Below, piece after piece: positions 1 to 8,109 of a stretch of DNA of 64,000 nt. Below the pieces are notes generated by a model, which was not told where the DNA came from, did no database searches, and was given only the letters and a program-made list of their open reading frames with translations. Within the stretch, counting starts at the first letter, position 1. Every line of letters begins with the position of its first letter. The position numbers and the translations under genes were made by a program. Source of the stretch: Eutrophocola sp964503965 (GTDB lineage Bacteria; Pseudomonadota; Gammaproteobacteria; Pseudomonadales; Pseudohongiellaceae); contig CAZDCK010000001.1 of NCBI GenBank assembly GCA_964503965.1, positions 186,001-250,000 on the forward strand, written 5' to 3'.

Positions 1-1
1 C

Positions 2-673
2 TCTCTCAGCAACCAGCTTGAGACTGCCTACTCCCCCCGCCATAAAAAAACACCACTCGAAGCCCGCACCACGTCTCAACACAAGTACATCAGCGCCATT
101 AAAAACAACTGCCTGACTTTTGGTATTGGCCCTGCCGGAACCGGAAAGTCCTACTGCGCAGGTGCACTGGCCGCTGAGGCACTGGAGTCTGGACGTATCG
201 AGCGCATCATCCTGACGCGCCCGGCCGTAGAAGCGGGTGAAAACCTGGGATTCCTGCCCGGCGAGGTCGAGGACAAGTTCGCCGTCTATATAGACGCCTT
301 CAGGGATATCCTTAATGAGCGACTGGGAAGGGGCGTGGTGGATTACTGCCTGCGTCATGGCCGTATCGTTGGAGCTCCCCTGGCCTATATGCGCGGCAAG
401 ACCTTCAACAACAATACCTTCGTCATCCTTGATGAAGCCCAGAACACGACACCGACGCAGATGAAAATGTTCCTGACTCGCATCGGGGAAGACTGCAAGG
501 TAGTCATCAATGGTGACATCAAGCAAAGTGACATTCGCGGAGCCAATGGCCTGGAAGATGCTATCCAGCGCATTCAGGGACTTCCCGGTGTCCATGTCCA
601 TAAATTTGAACGGTCAGATATTGTTCGAAGCGGGCTTGTCAGACACCTGCTTGATCGGTACGAAACTTACTGA
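2..673 (+). CDS. phoH: PhoH family ATPase (5' end outside window)
   Basis: Cytoplasmic P-loop ATPase of the PhoH family, which is linked to RNA metabolism and phosphate starvation. The open frame runs from the window edge, so the true start is missing; about 223 codons are visible. A Walker A motif GPAGTGKS lies near visible residues 43-50, the family signature LTRPAVEAGENLGFLPG follows, and the Walker B-type VILDEAQN lies near residues 142-149. The short region before the P-loop resembles E. coli PhoH more than YbeZ, but that cannot be settled with the N-terminus absent. It ends at a TGA and is followed by a hairpin-forming spacer. Confidence 0.9.
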   Translation, partial: SLSNQLETAYSPRHKKTPLEARTTSQHKYISAIKNNCLTFGIGPAGTGKSYCAGALAAEALESGRIERIILTRPAVEAGENLGFLPGEVEDKFAVYIDAFRDILNERLGRGVVDYCLRHGRIVGAPLAYMRGKTFNNNTFVILDEAQNTTPTQMKMFLTRIGEDCKVVINGDIKQSDIRGANGLEDAIQRIQGLPGVHVHKFERSDIVRSGLVRHLLDRYETY

Positions 674-716
674 CAAGACGTAACCAGTCTGCATCTGTGA
701 CTTGCAGGCGACATAA

Positions 717-765
717 TTCCGGATCACCGGCCCAGAGACAGGCCGAGACAGTGATTGATCCGGAA
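717..765. other. Nested inverted repeat downstream of phoH
   Basis: A perfect 10-bp inverted repeat (TTCCGGATCA at 717-726 and TGATCCGGAA at 756-765) encloses a second 5-bp one (CGGCC at 728-732, GGCCG at 741-745). No T-run follows, so this is not a standard intrinsic terminator; it may act as a 3' stabilising hairpin of the phoH transcript. Confidence 0.5.
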
Positions 766-862
766 CCTTTCCGACAACTCGTCGGCAGAAGTAAATAGCT
801 GTTTCCCTGTATGGCTGTAACAGTATTATTTTCGCTCCCGAAAAAGTCGGTTTCCCACAGCT

Positions 863-884
863 ATGGGATTTTCTATAATCCCAT
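863..884 (+). promoter_or_regulatory. Putative promoter -10 box inside an operator-like palindrome, upstream of xdhC
   Basis: A perfect TATAAT lies at 874-879, about 30 bp before the xdhC start. It sits inside a perfect 8-bp inverted repeat, ATGGGATT (863-870) and AATCCCAT (877-884), with 6 bases between the arms. The -35 region (TTTCCC at 851-856) is weak. A repressor or activator site overlapping the -10 box is a reasonable inference. Confidence 0.45.
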
Positions 885-909
885 CCTCCTGTTTTTGCGG
901 TAAAAAAAT

Positions 910-1869
910 ATGAACAGTCTGGACCAACAAGTTGTCGTCCAACTCAGTGAATGGCTCGAAGCCGGCAAACAGTGCTGGCTATGTACCATTATCAGTACGT
1001 TTGGTTCCTCACCTCGCCCCACCGGGTCCCTACTGGCCTGCAATGAAGATGGACTCTACTGCGGCTCACTTTCCGGCGGCTGTGTGGAAGACGACTTGAG
1101 AGAAAGTATTAATCGTCGGGAGCTGGCTACCAGCAAACCGGAGAAAATCAAATATGGCGTCGCCGTTGAGGATGTGCAGCGGCTCGGCCTCCCCTGTGGC
1201 GGGACTCTGGAAGTGGTCATTGAGCCTGTTTTTCCTGAACAGCATGTGCTTTATCGTGAACTGGCCGAAAAAATCTCCTCCCGCGAACTGGTGACTCGGA
1301 TTGTTGACCTGGAAACCGGGAATATCCGACTGGAAAACACCGACTCCTTTCAACCTCTATCACTGGAAAACAATATTCTGCGTCATACCTATGGCCCTGC
1401 CTTTCAACTCCTGTTGATCGGGGCTGTGCAGGTGGCCTATTACCTGGCCAATATGGCTCAGGCTCTGGATTACCAGGTGGAAGTCTGTGACCCACGCGCG
1501 GATCTTGTAGAACATTCCCCTATTGATAATGCACCTGTCATCAATGCCATGCCGGACGACTGGCTTCGTACGAAAAACCTTGACCAGCAAACCGCCGTGA
1601 TTGCCCTGTGCCACGATCCGCGTATTGATGACATGGCCCTGATGGAAGCCCTTCAGGAAAGCAAGGCTTTCTATATTGGTGCCATGGGTTCAGTCAGGAC
1701 ATCGGAGCAAAGGTGTAAAAGACTACTGCAGCTGGATATATCGCAGGAGCAGATCGATACTCTGCATGCCCCGGTGGGGTTATCGATTGGCAGCAAGACG
1801 CCACCGGAAATTGCCATTGCCATCCTGGCAGAGCTCACCAGCCTAAGAGCAAAAATCAGGAATCAATGA
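910..1869 (+). CDS. xdhC: XdhC/CoxI family protein
   Basis: Chaperone of the XdhC/CoxI family. These proteins bind molybdenum cofactor, promote its sulfuration and insert it into molybdenum hydroxylases such as xanthine dehydrogenase. The 319-residue product has the N-terminal XdhC domain with GSSPRPTGSLL near residues 36-46 and GGCVEDDL near 56-63, and a C-terminal Rossmann-like XdhC domain (about residues 150-300) ending in IGAMGSVRT and PPEIAIAILAE. It overlaps the next gene by ATGA, so the two are translationally coupled. No molybdenum hydroxylase subunit is present in this window, so the client enzyme is encoded elsewhere. Confidence 0.9.
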   Translation: MNSLDQQVVVQLSEWLEAGKQCWLCTIISTFGSSPRPTGSLLACNEDGLYCGSLSGGCVEDDLRESINRRELATSKPEKIKYGVAVEDVQRLGLPCGGTLEVVIEPVFPEQHVLYRELAEKISSRELVTRIVDLETGNIRLENTDSFQPLSLENNILRHTYGPAFQLLLIGAVQVAYYLANMAQALDYQVEVCDPRADLVEHSPIDNAPVINAMPDDWLRTKNLDQQTAVIALCHDPRIDDMALMEALQESKAFYIGAMGSVRTSEQRCKRLLQLDISQEQIDTLHAPVGLSIGSKTPPEIAIAILAELTSLRAKIRNQ

Positions 1870-2444
1870 GCAGTCAGGCAGTCGTAAGTGCCATTGGCAT
1901 TATCATTCTGGCCGCCGGCAGCGGAAAACGCTTTGGTTCAGATAAACGCATGGCAGTCCTGCCCGGTGGAAAAACGCTCCTGGAAACCACCCTCGCGTCC
2001 ATACCGGCAATCATAGAACGCAGGATGCTGGTTCTCAAACCCGGCGAGGATGCTCTGGCCAGTCAATTCAGCAAAACATGGGAAATCTGTTTTGCCAGCA
2101 ATCCGGACAGTGGCATGGCAAGTAGCCTTGTTACAGGCATATCAGCCGCTGACTCCTGGGAAGGCGCCCTGATCGGTCTCGCTGATATGCCTTTCATCAA
2201 GGCGGACACCTATACAAACCTACAAAGAACACTCAATGACAATGATATTGTGGTGCCGACATTCAATGGGAAACGGGGCAATCCGGTGGGCTTCAGGAAG
2301 CATTATTTCCAGGAAATTCTAGCAATGACCGGTGACCAGGGGGCACGTAGACTACTTGACCGGCACCAGGACAAGTGCAAAATCGTGGAAACAGGTGATG
2401 AAGGAGTAATCCGGGATATAGATTCGCCGGAAAGTATCCGCTGA
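1866..2444 (+). CDS. mocA: MocA-type nucleotidyltransferase (molybdenum cofactor cytidylyltransferase)
   Basis: Probable CTP:molybdopterin cytidylyltransferase of the NTP_transf_3 fold, which converts Mo-MPT to the MCD cofactor. The 192-residue protein begins with the nucleotide-binding loop ILAAGSGKRFGSDK (about residues 14-27); LADMPF near residue 107 supplies the metal-binding Asp, and GNPVGF lies near residue 140. It follows xdhC with a 4-base ATGA overlap, the usual pairing for hydroxylase cofactor maturation. GTP-using MobA cannot be fully excluded, but the xdhC partner and the LLETTLA region favour MocA. Its stop codon abuts the stop of the next, convergent gene. Confidence 0.85.
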   Translation: MSSQAVVSAIGIIILAAGSGKRFGSDKRMAVLPGGKTLLETTLASIPAIIERRMLVLKPGEDALASQFSKTWEICFASNPDSGMASSLVTGISAADSWEGALIGLADMPFIKADTYTNLQRTLNDNDIVVPTFNGKRGNPVGFRKHYFQEILAMTGDQGARRLLDRHQDKCKIVETGDEGVIRDIDSPESIR

Positions 2445-2693
2445 TCATGTCTTGCAGTAAAACCTGTTGAGAACTTTTCCTGAACCGCAACAGGTCCTGC
2501 ATTCTTCCCCACTTCTAACGAAGCCAACTCCATCGCAGGATTTATAGTCTGTCTCCAGGGGATGTGTGAGGACATCAATAATTTCCTGCAGAGCCCTGGA
2601 CTCAGTTCCCCGGTCTGCTCCCCGGCCTGCATACTCTTCGAAGGTAGCCATACGGCCAACAACTTTTTTTCTGTCCTGTGATACCTGATTCAT
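2445..2693 (-). CDS. Small protein with a DnaJ-like zinc-binding motif
   Basis: Unrecognised 82-residue cytoplasmic protein. The C-terminal third holds SCDGVGF (about 54-60) and, nine residues later, CRTCCGSGK (about 67-75). The second matches the DnaJ zinc-centre pattern CxxCxGxG and the first is a degenerate copy lacking one Cys, so a zinc ribbon or treble-clef of DnaJ type is likely. The N-terminal part is charged and contains ATFEEYAGRG. It is convergent with mocA with zero bases between the two stop codons. An AT-rich spacer lies upstream. I cannot assign a function. Confidence 0.65.
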   Translation of the reverse strand: MNQVSQDRKKVVGRMATFEEYAGRGADRGTESRALQEIIDVLTHPLETDYKSCDGVGFVRSGEECRTCCGSGKVLNRFYCKT

Positions 2694-2882
2694 GCGCCTG
2701 CCAAAGCTCCAAGAAGATTTACGGAGTATTGAAGACTGAATTATAGGCAGGCTTTCATTCAGTAAATGTTAAAACAGTCACAAAACTCAATTAAACATAC
2801 TGAATCCACCTAGGCTAAAAACCAGAATATTTATATAAATTACAATGCGTTATATTAAATAACGAGATTCCAGGCTGATTGC
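2694..2882. other. AT-rich intergenic spacer
   Basis: This 189-bp spacer is strikingly AT-rich from about 2755 to 2870, unlike its surroundings. It lies upstream of the small zinc-motif gene and downstream of the PiT-like gene. I saw no clear terminator hairpin or gene in it. Confidence 0.4.
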
Positions 2883-3917
2883 TCAGAAAAAAACGGGAAA
2901 CTGGCCAGTTGCCACAAACGGGATAAATATGGCCAGCAGGACACTGACCAGCAGACCCAAAAGCGCTCTGAGCACATCGAAGGCACAATCAAGAAAAGCC
3001 TCTTTCATCCCCCTGAGCCTGGCCACATAGGCAATAGCCATCTCACGTCCAGCCAAAAGGCCGAGAAACACCCAGGTTGTGCTCATGGGAACATCATTAA
3101 GCTCCTTGAAGAATATCAGGACAACACCAAATATCAGGTCTACAAGCGTAGCGGCGCGCACGTCCGTCGTATTGGTTTTACTGAGCACAATGCGCTGAAT
3201 CTTGCCTCCCCTCGTGGCAAAAATAAATGCATGCAATACCAGCATTACCAACGAGGCAAAAATGACGGTACCCCCGGAAAAAATGACCTGGGTTTCATTA
3301 TCTGCCTCGAGGGTTTGCCTGGGCAGGAAAACAAAAATATTGGCCAGGTCCTGTACCAGCCATTGTGACCATAGAAATGCGGTAGAAGCCCATTGGGCAA
3401 TAGTCCATGGCAGGTTATGTGAGGATCGGGGAGTGTCGTGAATCCATTGCTCAAACTTTCGTGACACCAGTGCATAAATCAGGCAACCCGCAACAATAGC
3501 TACTACATATCCCATAATGGACTTGATCAGCATACTTTGCATGACACCCTCAGTGCCTGCCCCACCGGTCAGGGCAAAAATAGTCAGCACAAGGAAGGTA
3601 GTAGAAACAGGAATCCCATAGCGGGTGAGTACAAGAAGAAAAAGCGGCGGAACAGCGTGCCACCAGCTGATGCCATTGTCCGGGTAAGGAATTCTGTTCA
3701 GACGATCAAAACTCATATCCCCCGCACCGGCAAAATAGGCATAGGCCATGACTACTAGGATAATACTGCACGCATAAAGCCAGAGTATGGTCCAGTGCCT
3801 GTGTGAATTGGAGGAAAGGAATGTTCCCAGGGTTTGAATCGCATCATTGGCCACGATGGAATAAGCAGCCAGCAGGAACCCGATCAGGGCGAAGAGCTCA
3901 ATCCCGAAAATTGTCAT
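2883..3917 (-). CDS. PiT-family-like inorganic phosphate transporter
   Basis: Integral membrane protein of 344 residues with about nine hydrophobic segments. The N-terminal VANDAIQTLGTF (about 23-34) is a variant of the PiT signature GANDVANAxGT, and a second inverted half carries NDVPMSTTWVFLG (about 274-286); PVSTTFLV near residue 103 is the matching element of the first repeat. Both halves of the internal duplication are therefore recognisable. PiT proteins are low-affinity phosphate/cation symporters. The signature is diverged (Ile-Gln in place of Val-Ala), so the substrate could differ. No PhoU-like regulator is adjacent. Confidence 0.7.
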   Translation of the reverse strand: MTIFGIELFALIGFLLAAYSIVANDAIQTLGTFLSSNSHRHWTILWLYACSIILVVMAYAYFAGAGDMSFDRLNRIPYPDNGISWWHAVPPLFLLVLTRYGIPVSTTFLVLTIFALTGGAGTEGVMQSMLIKSIMGYVVAIVAGCLIYALVSRKFEQWIHDTPRSSHNLPWTIAQWASTAFLWSQWLVQDLANIFVFLPRQTLEADNETQVIFSGGTVIFASLVMLVLHAFIFATRGGKIQRIVLSKTNTTDVRAATLVDLIFGVVLIFFKELNDVPMSTTWVFLGLLAGREMAIAYVARLRGMKEAFLDCAFDVLRALLGLLVSVLLAIFIPFVATGQFPVFF

Positions 3918-4227
3918 ACTTCAGAATGTCCAGTAGTCGTAAAAAAAAAGGCTATGGCTGAAATAGTTCAAGCTCTGGTATGCACCGGGATACCCGCTTC
4001 AACCTGGGTAGCCGCAATAGTAAGGAATTTAGAGCCCGGATGACACCCCCAGAAGGGGAAAAATCAGGATGCTGAAAATGATAATTTTTGCAGATAAAAA
4101 AAACCCGGCAAAGCCGGGTTTTGAATCATTTAATCTCAAGGGGTGTAAGGACCAGAAAGGGGATTCTTGCTCACACACCTATTTGGAACCCGGATTTAGG
4201 AAAAAGTTCCATCGAGTTTAAAAATAA
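3918..4227. other. Intergenic region with one terminator
   Basis: This 310-bp gap separates the PiT-like gene, whose promoter must lie here, from the 3' end of the ferredoxin gene. Apart from the terminator at 4100-4122 I see no gene, RNA or repeat in it. Confidence 0.5.
4100..4122 (-). terminator. Rho-independent terminator of the ferredoxin operon
   Basis: Perfect 10-bp stem (AAAACCCGGC and GCCGGGTTTT) with an AAA loop. On the minus strand it is followed by a run of T residues (complement of the A-run at 4096-4103). It lies about 105 bp after the ferredoxin stop codon. Confidence 0.85.
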
Positions 4228-4548
4228 TCAGAACTGCGACTCAGGCAATCTGACAACAAGCCCATCAAGGTCGTCAGTCACTTCAATCTGACAACTCAGA
4301 CGGCTGTTTGGCTGGGGTTCCAGCACGCATTCCAGCATGTCTTTTTCCATTTCACTGGGTGCCGGGACTTTCTCTATCCAGGCATCATCTACATAACAAT
4401 GGCAGGTTGCACAGCTACAGGAACCGCCACACTCGGCGACTATGCCGTCAATCATGTTATCGACAGCTCCCTGCATGACGGAAGAGCCACTGGCTACTTC
4501 AATTTCATTAATGGCTCCATCAGCACTGATATAGTTTATTACTGGCAT
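4228..4548 (-). CDS. 2Fe-2S ferredoxin, adrenodoxin/putidaredoxin type
   Basis: Soluble electron carrier of 106 residues. The cluster ligands fit the adrenodoxin pattern: Cys40, Cys46 and Cys49 in AECGGSCSCATC, and Cys86 in RLSCQIEV. Two further cysteines (44 and 51) in the binding loop are unusual but not cluster ligands in this family. It would carry electrons from the FAD reductase encoded just upstream (start of that gene is at 5864) to an oxygenase such as a cytochrome P450. No P450 or ring-hydroxylating oxygenase is in the window. Confidence 0.92.
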   Translation of the reverse strand: MPVINYISADGAINEIEVASGSSVMQGAVDNMIDGIVAECGGSCSCATCHCYVDDAWIEKVPAPSEMEKDMLECVLEPQPNSRLSCQIEVTDDLDGLVVRLPESQF

Positions 4549-4640
4549 GTCTGTGTCTGTCCTCTGTTTGTTAGATGGTTAAGTGAATTAATCGATGGCA
4601 GATTGAAAAATTTCTCACCGGTTACGTATGCCGGAAAGAA

Positions 4641-5864
4641 TCAGTTCAGCAGACTCTTCATGGGGACTGCCGGATCAGCCAACGCAATACGATCCACCTT
4701 TATCTGGCGGGTGATCAGCTGTTTGCCAATCATGAATTCCTGGGGACTGTTTACAGCATCCACTGCAATCAGTTTACCGCGGTTGAAATAGAACGCGGCC
4801 AGTTTGCGTCCTTCCCGGGGCTCTCCTCTGAGAACGAGCTCGTCATAACCCTGTGACAGTCCTGCAATCTGCAATTTCAGGTCATACTGGTCTGACCAGA
4901 ACCATGGCAGCGCATTATACTGGATTGGTTTGCCACATAAAGTGGACGCCGCCACTCTCGCCTGGTCTGTGGCATTTTGCACACTTTCCAGCCTGAGCTG
5001 GCGATTGTAAAAGGTATTGAAATGACTGGTGCAGTCACCTATGGCAGCAATATTCGCATCTTCGGTGAAACAGTGTTCATTAACCACTATGCCATTGTCG
5101 ACTGCCAGGCCAGCGATCTCGGCCAGCTCGGTGTTAGGCAGGACTCCCACCCCGACAACCACGAGGTCGACGGCATAAGTGGTTCCATCAGCGCAGCTAA
5201 CCCCTACCACATGCTTTTCTCCCTCGAATCCGGTCACCGCTACACCGGTTTCAAGGCGCACCCCCTCTTCCTCATGAATGCGTGTGTAGAAGGCCGATAA
5301 TTCCGGAGCAGTAACCCGGTTAAGCACCCTGTCCCCGGCCTCTAGAATCGTTACATCCATTCCCAAACCATTGAGCATGCCAGCAGTTTCCAGACCGATG
5401 TACCCTCCTCCGACAATGACAGCCTTGCGACCCGCCATGACAAAAGGACGCATCTGTTCAACATCACTGATGTCTCTGAGGTAAAACACACCTGAAAGCG
5501 TTGAGCCCGGAATATCCAGCTTCCTGACACGGGATCCCGTTGCCAGCACCAGTTTGTCATAGGTGAGCGTCTCCCCCTGGGCAAGTACAAGGGACCTGGA
5601 CTGACGGTCCACCTGGCTGACACGCTGCCCAAGCATGAACTCGATATCGACTTTTTCGTACTGGGCCTCAGCACGAATCAACAGGTCTTCAAGCTGCTTT
5701 TCACCGGACAGGAAAGATTTTGACAATGGAGGCCGATTGTAGGGAAGATGGGGTTCATCACCGATAACCAGTATCCGGCCATACCAGCCGTTCTGCCGGA
5801 GACTTACTGCCAGCTGGGCACCGGCATGGCTCGCCCCAACGACGACACAAACAGGTTTATTCAT
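4641..5864 (-). CDS. FAD-dependent ferredoxin reductase (putidaredoxin reductase/BphA4 type)
   Basis: NAD(P)H-dependent flavoprotein of 407 residues that reduces a 2Fe-2S ferredoxin. The FAD-binding motif VVVGASHAGA is near residues 7-16 and the NAD(P)-binding motif VIVGGGYIGLE near 149-159; the second FAD contact AIGDCTSHF is near 275. The reductase C-terminal domain follows, containing PWFWSDQYDLKLQIAG near 315-330. It lies 92 bp upstream of the ferredoxin gene in the same direction, so the pair forms an electron-transfer operon ending at the terminator at 4100-4122. Confidence 0.92.
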   Translation of the reverse strand: MNKPVCVVVGASHAGAQLAVSLRQNGWYGRILVIGDEPHLPYNRPPLSKSFLSGEKQLEDLLIRAEAQYEKVDIEFMLGQRVSQVDRQSRSLVLAQGETLTYDKLVLATGSRVRKLDIPGSTLSGVFYLRDISDVEQMRPFVMAGRKAVIVGGGYIGLETAGMLNGLGMDVTILEAGDRVLNRVTAPELSAFYTRIHEEEGVRLETGVAVTGFEGEKHVVGVSCADGTTYAVDLVVVGVGVLPNTELAEIAGLAVDNGIVVNEHCFTEDANIAAIGDCTSHFNTFYNRQLRLESVQNATDQARVAASTLCGKPIQYNALPWFWSDQYDLKLQIAGLSQGYDELVLRGEPREGRKLAAFYFNRGKLIAVDAVNSPQEFMIGKQLITRQIKVDRIALADPAVPMKSLLN

Positions 5865-6023
5865 TAAACTGCTCAGTTTTCATGGGATTTGCACTGTCTG
5901 GTTGACGGCTTAGGCTACACATCAGACGGGCAAAGGGCTATATTTGGTTTCCCAGTATAACCCAACTGAATGCCATGAATCAGGGGCAACATCCCCGATT
6001 GACTAACAATAAGGATTAGACTA

Positions 6024-7127
6024 ATGAAGACAAAAGCAGCCGTTGCCTTTGAAGCGGGTAAACCACTGGAAATCTGCGAAGTAGATCTCGAGGGACCAAA
6101 AGCAGGCGAAGTCCTGGTGGAGCTGAAAGCCACTGGTGTCTGCCATACTGACGCTTTCACCCTGAGTGGAGATGACCCTGAAGGGGCATTTCCTGCCATC
6201 CTGGGCCATGAGGGGGCCGGCGTAGTAGTAGAAGTGGGAGCAGGTGTCACGTCGCTGAAACCGGGGGACCATGTGATCCCACTGTACACGGCAGAATGTC
6301 GCGAGTGCGATTACTGTCTGCACCCCAAAACAAATCTTTGCCAGGCTGTTCGGTCAACACAGGGCCAGGGTGTTATGCCTGATGGCACCAGTCGTTTCTC
6401 CCTCGATGGCAAACCCATTCTGCATTACATGGGTTGTTCAACTTTTTCGAATTACACCGTGCTGCCGGAAATCTCCCTGGCCAAGGTCCGTGAAGATGCG
6501 CCTTTTGAAACCATCTGCTATATCGGTTGTGGTGTTACCACCGGTGTTGGTGCTGTGGTCTTTCAGGCCAAGGTTGAAATCGGATCCACCGTTGCCGTTT
6601 TCGGACTGGGTGGAATTGGCCTTAATGTCATCCAGGGAGCCAAGCTCGCTGGTGCCAGCCGTATCATCGGTATTGACCTGAATCCAGCCCGTGAAGCCCT
6701 GGGCAAACAGTTCGGTATGACTGATTTTATCAATCCTAACGATGTTGAGAATGTGGTTGATCATATTGTGCAGATGACCGGTGGAGTCGACTACAGTTTC
6801 GAATGTATCGGTAACGTCAATGTCATGCGTCAGGCCCTTGAATGCTGCCACAAGGGTTGGGGAGAGTCCTACATCATCGGTGTTGCCGGTGCCGGCCAGG
6901 AAATCTCCACACGCCCCTTCCAGCTGGTGACAGGCCGCTCCTGGAAAGGAACTGCCTTCGGTGGTGCACGCGGACGTACTGATGTGCCCAAGATTGTTGA
7001 CTGGTATATGGACAAAAAGATCAATATTGATGACCTGATTACCCACACAATGCCTCTTGAAGACATCAATAAAGCCTTTGATCTGATGCATGCCGGTGAG
7101 AGTATTCGTTCAGTCGTTCTTTACTGA
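6024..7127 (+). CDS. adhC: S-(hydroxymethyl)glutathione dehydrogenase (class III alcohol dehydrogenase)
   Basis: Zinc alcohol dehydrogenase of 367 residues that oxidises S-hydroxymethylglutathione, the formaldehyde-glutathione adduct, with NAD+. Catalytic zinc ligands are Cys40 in TGVCHTD and the His of LGHEGAG (about residue 62); the structural zinc site is the four-Cys loop CRECDYCLHPKTNLC (about 92-106). The NAD-binding loop FGLGGIGLNVI is near 194-204. A Shine-Dalgarno AAGGA lies 8 bases before the ATG. The hydrolase for its product follows, so the pair detoxifies formaldehyde. Also reduces S-nitrosoglutathione in known members of the family. Confidence 0.95.
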   Translation: MKTKAAVAFEAGKPLEICEVDLEGPKAGEVLVELKATGVCHTDAFTLSGDDPEGAFPAILGHEGAGVVVEVGAGVTSLKPGDHVIPLYTAECRECDYCLHPKTNLCQAVRSTQGQGVMPDGTSRFSLDGKPILHYMGCSTFSNYTVLPEISLAKVREDAPFETICYIGCGVTTGVGAVVFQAKVEIGSTVAVFGLGGIGLNVIQGAKLAGASRIIGIDLNPAREALGKQFGMTDFINPNDVENVVDHIVQMTGGVDYSFECIGNVNVMRQALECCHKGWGESYIIGVAGAGQEISTRPFQLVTGRSWKGTAFGGARGRTDVPKIVDWYMDKKINIDDLITHTMPLEDINKAFDLMHAGESIRSVVLY

Positions 7128-7148
7128 TCCCTGATCAATCAACCAGAC

Positions 7149-7179
7149 GGGGTCAGAACCTTGGTTCTGACCCCTTTTT
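7149..7179 (+). terminator. Palindromic hairpin with T-run between adhC and fghA
   Basis: GGGGTCAGAACC (7149-7160) and its perfect complement (7163-7174) are followed by five T residues. It is a strong rho-independent terminator or attenuator in the adhC-fghA spacer. The GGGGTCAGA core also resembles REP-type palindromes of gammaproteobacteria. Confidence 0.75.
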
Positions 7180-7198
7180 GTTAAAAAGGAAAAAATTC

Positions 7199-8047
7199 AT
7201 GAGTCTCGAACAAGTCAGTGCCAATGCCATGTTCGGTGGCAGGCAACTTAAACTCAAACATGCTTCCAGTGTCCTTAAATGCGACATGATCTTTTCCGTT
7301 TACCTGCCTCCCCAGGCGGAAAGCATCAATGTGCCGGTGATTTACTGGCTATCGGGACTGACCTGTACAGATGACAACTTTGTGCAGAAAGCCGGCGCAC
7401 AGCAGTATGCTGCTGAAGCAGGAGTCGCCATCGTCTGCCCGGATACCAGCCCGCGAGGAGAAGGTGTGCCGGATGACCCGGAAGCTGCCTACGACTTTGG
7501 CCTGGGTGCCGGTTTCTATGTGAATGCGACCCAGGAACCCTGGTCAGAGCATTACCACATGTATGACTATGTAACCGAGGAATTACCGGGCGTACTGGCA
7601 GACAGCGAACTTCCTCTGGACACTGACAACTGTTCCATCATGGGTCACTCCATGGGTGGACATGGAGCCCTAACTATTGCCCTGAAAAACCCGGGCAAGT
7701 TCAAGGCTGTCTCCGCGTTTTCACCGATCTGCTCCCCGATAAACTGCCCCTGGGGTGAGAAAGCCCTGGGCAATTACATTGGCGACAACAAGGCTGACTG
7801 GGAGCAGTACGATGCCTGTGAATTAATAGGCAAGGCACAAGAAAAACTGCATATACTGGTGGACCAGGGCCAGGAGGATGATTTCCTGCATGGTCAGCTG
7901 AACCCCTTCATGCTGCAGAAAGCCTGCCAGGATGCCGGTCATCCGCTGACCCTGCGTTTCCAGGCCGGGTATGATCACAGCTACTTCTTCATCGCCTCCT
8001 TCATTGAGGATCATATAACCCACCACGCTTCTGCGTTATGGGGATAG
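7199..8047 (+). CDS. fghA: S-formylglutathione hydrolase
   Basis: Esterase D-like alpha/beta hydrolase of 282 residues that splits S-formylglutathione to formate and glutathione, the second step of glutathione-dependent formaldehyde removal. The nucleophile is in GHSMGGHGAL (about residues 145-154); the catalytic Asp and His lie in DQGQEDDF (about 225) and GYDHSYFF (about 259). I chose the ATG at 7199 over an in-frame ATG at 7178, because AAAGGA at 7185-7190 is a well-placed ribosome site and the longer form would add residues encoded inside the terminator spacer. Confidence 0.95.
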   Translation: MSLEQVSANAMFGGRQLKLKHASSVLKCDMIFSVYLPPQAESINVPVIYWLSGLTCTDDNFVQKAGAQQYAAEAGVAIVCPDTSPRGEGVPDDPEAAYDFGLGAGFYVNATQEPWSEHYHMYDYVTEELPGVLADSELPLDTDNCSIMGHSMGGHGALTIALKNPGKFKAVSAFSPICSPINCPWGEKALGNYIGDNKADWEQYDACELIGKAQEKLHILVDQGQEDDFLHGQLNPFMLQKACQDAGHPLTLRFQAGYDHSYFFIASFIEDHITHHASALWG

Positions 8048-8109
8048 CGGCACACGGCTGAAGGAACGCGTTTGTTTCCTTCAGCCCCAAGCTTCCAAAC
8101 CGGGATTTT

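Noticed and set aside
4037..4060. CCCC...GGGG hairpin in the gap upstream of the PiT-like gene
   Set aside because: Short 4-base stem with no T-run; likely chance.
6438..7091. 217-codon minus-strand frame opposite adhC
   Set aside because: Complete overlap with a strongly conserved enzyme gene.
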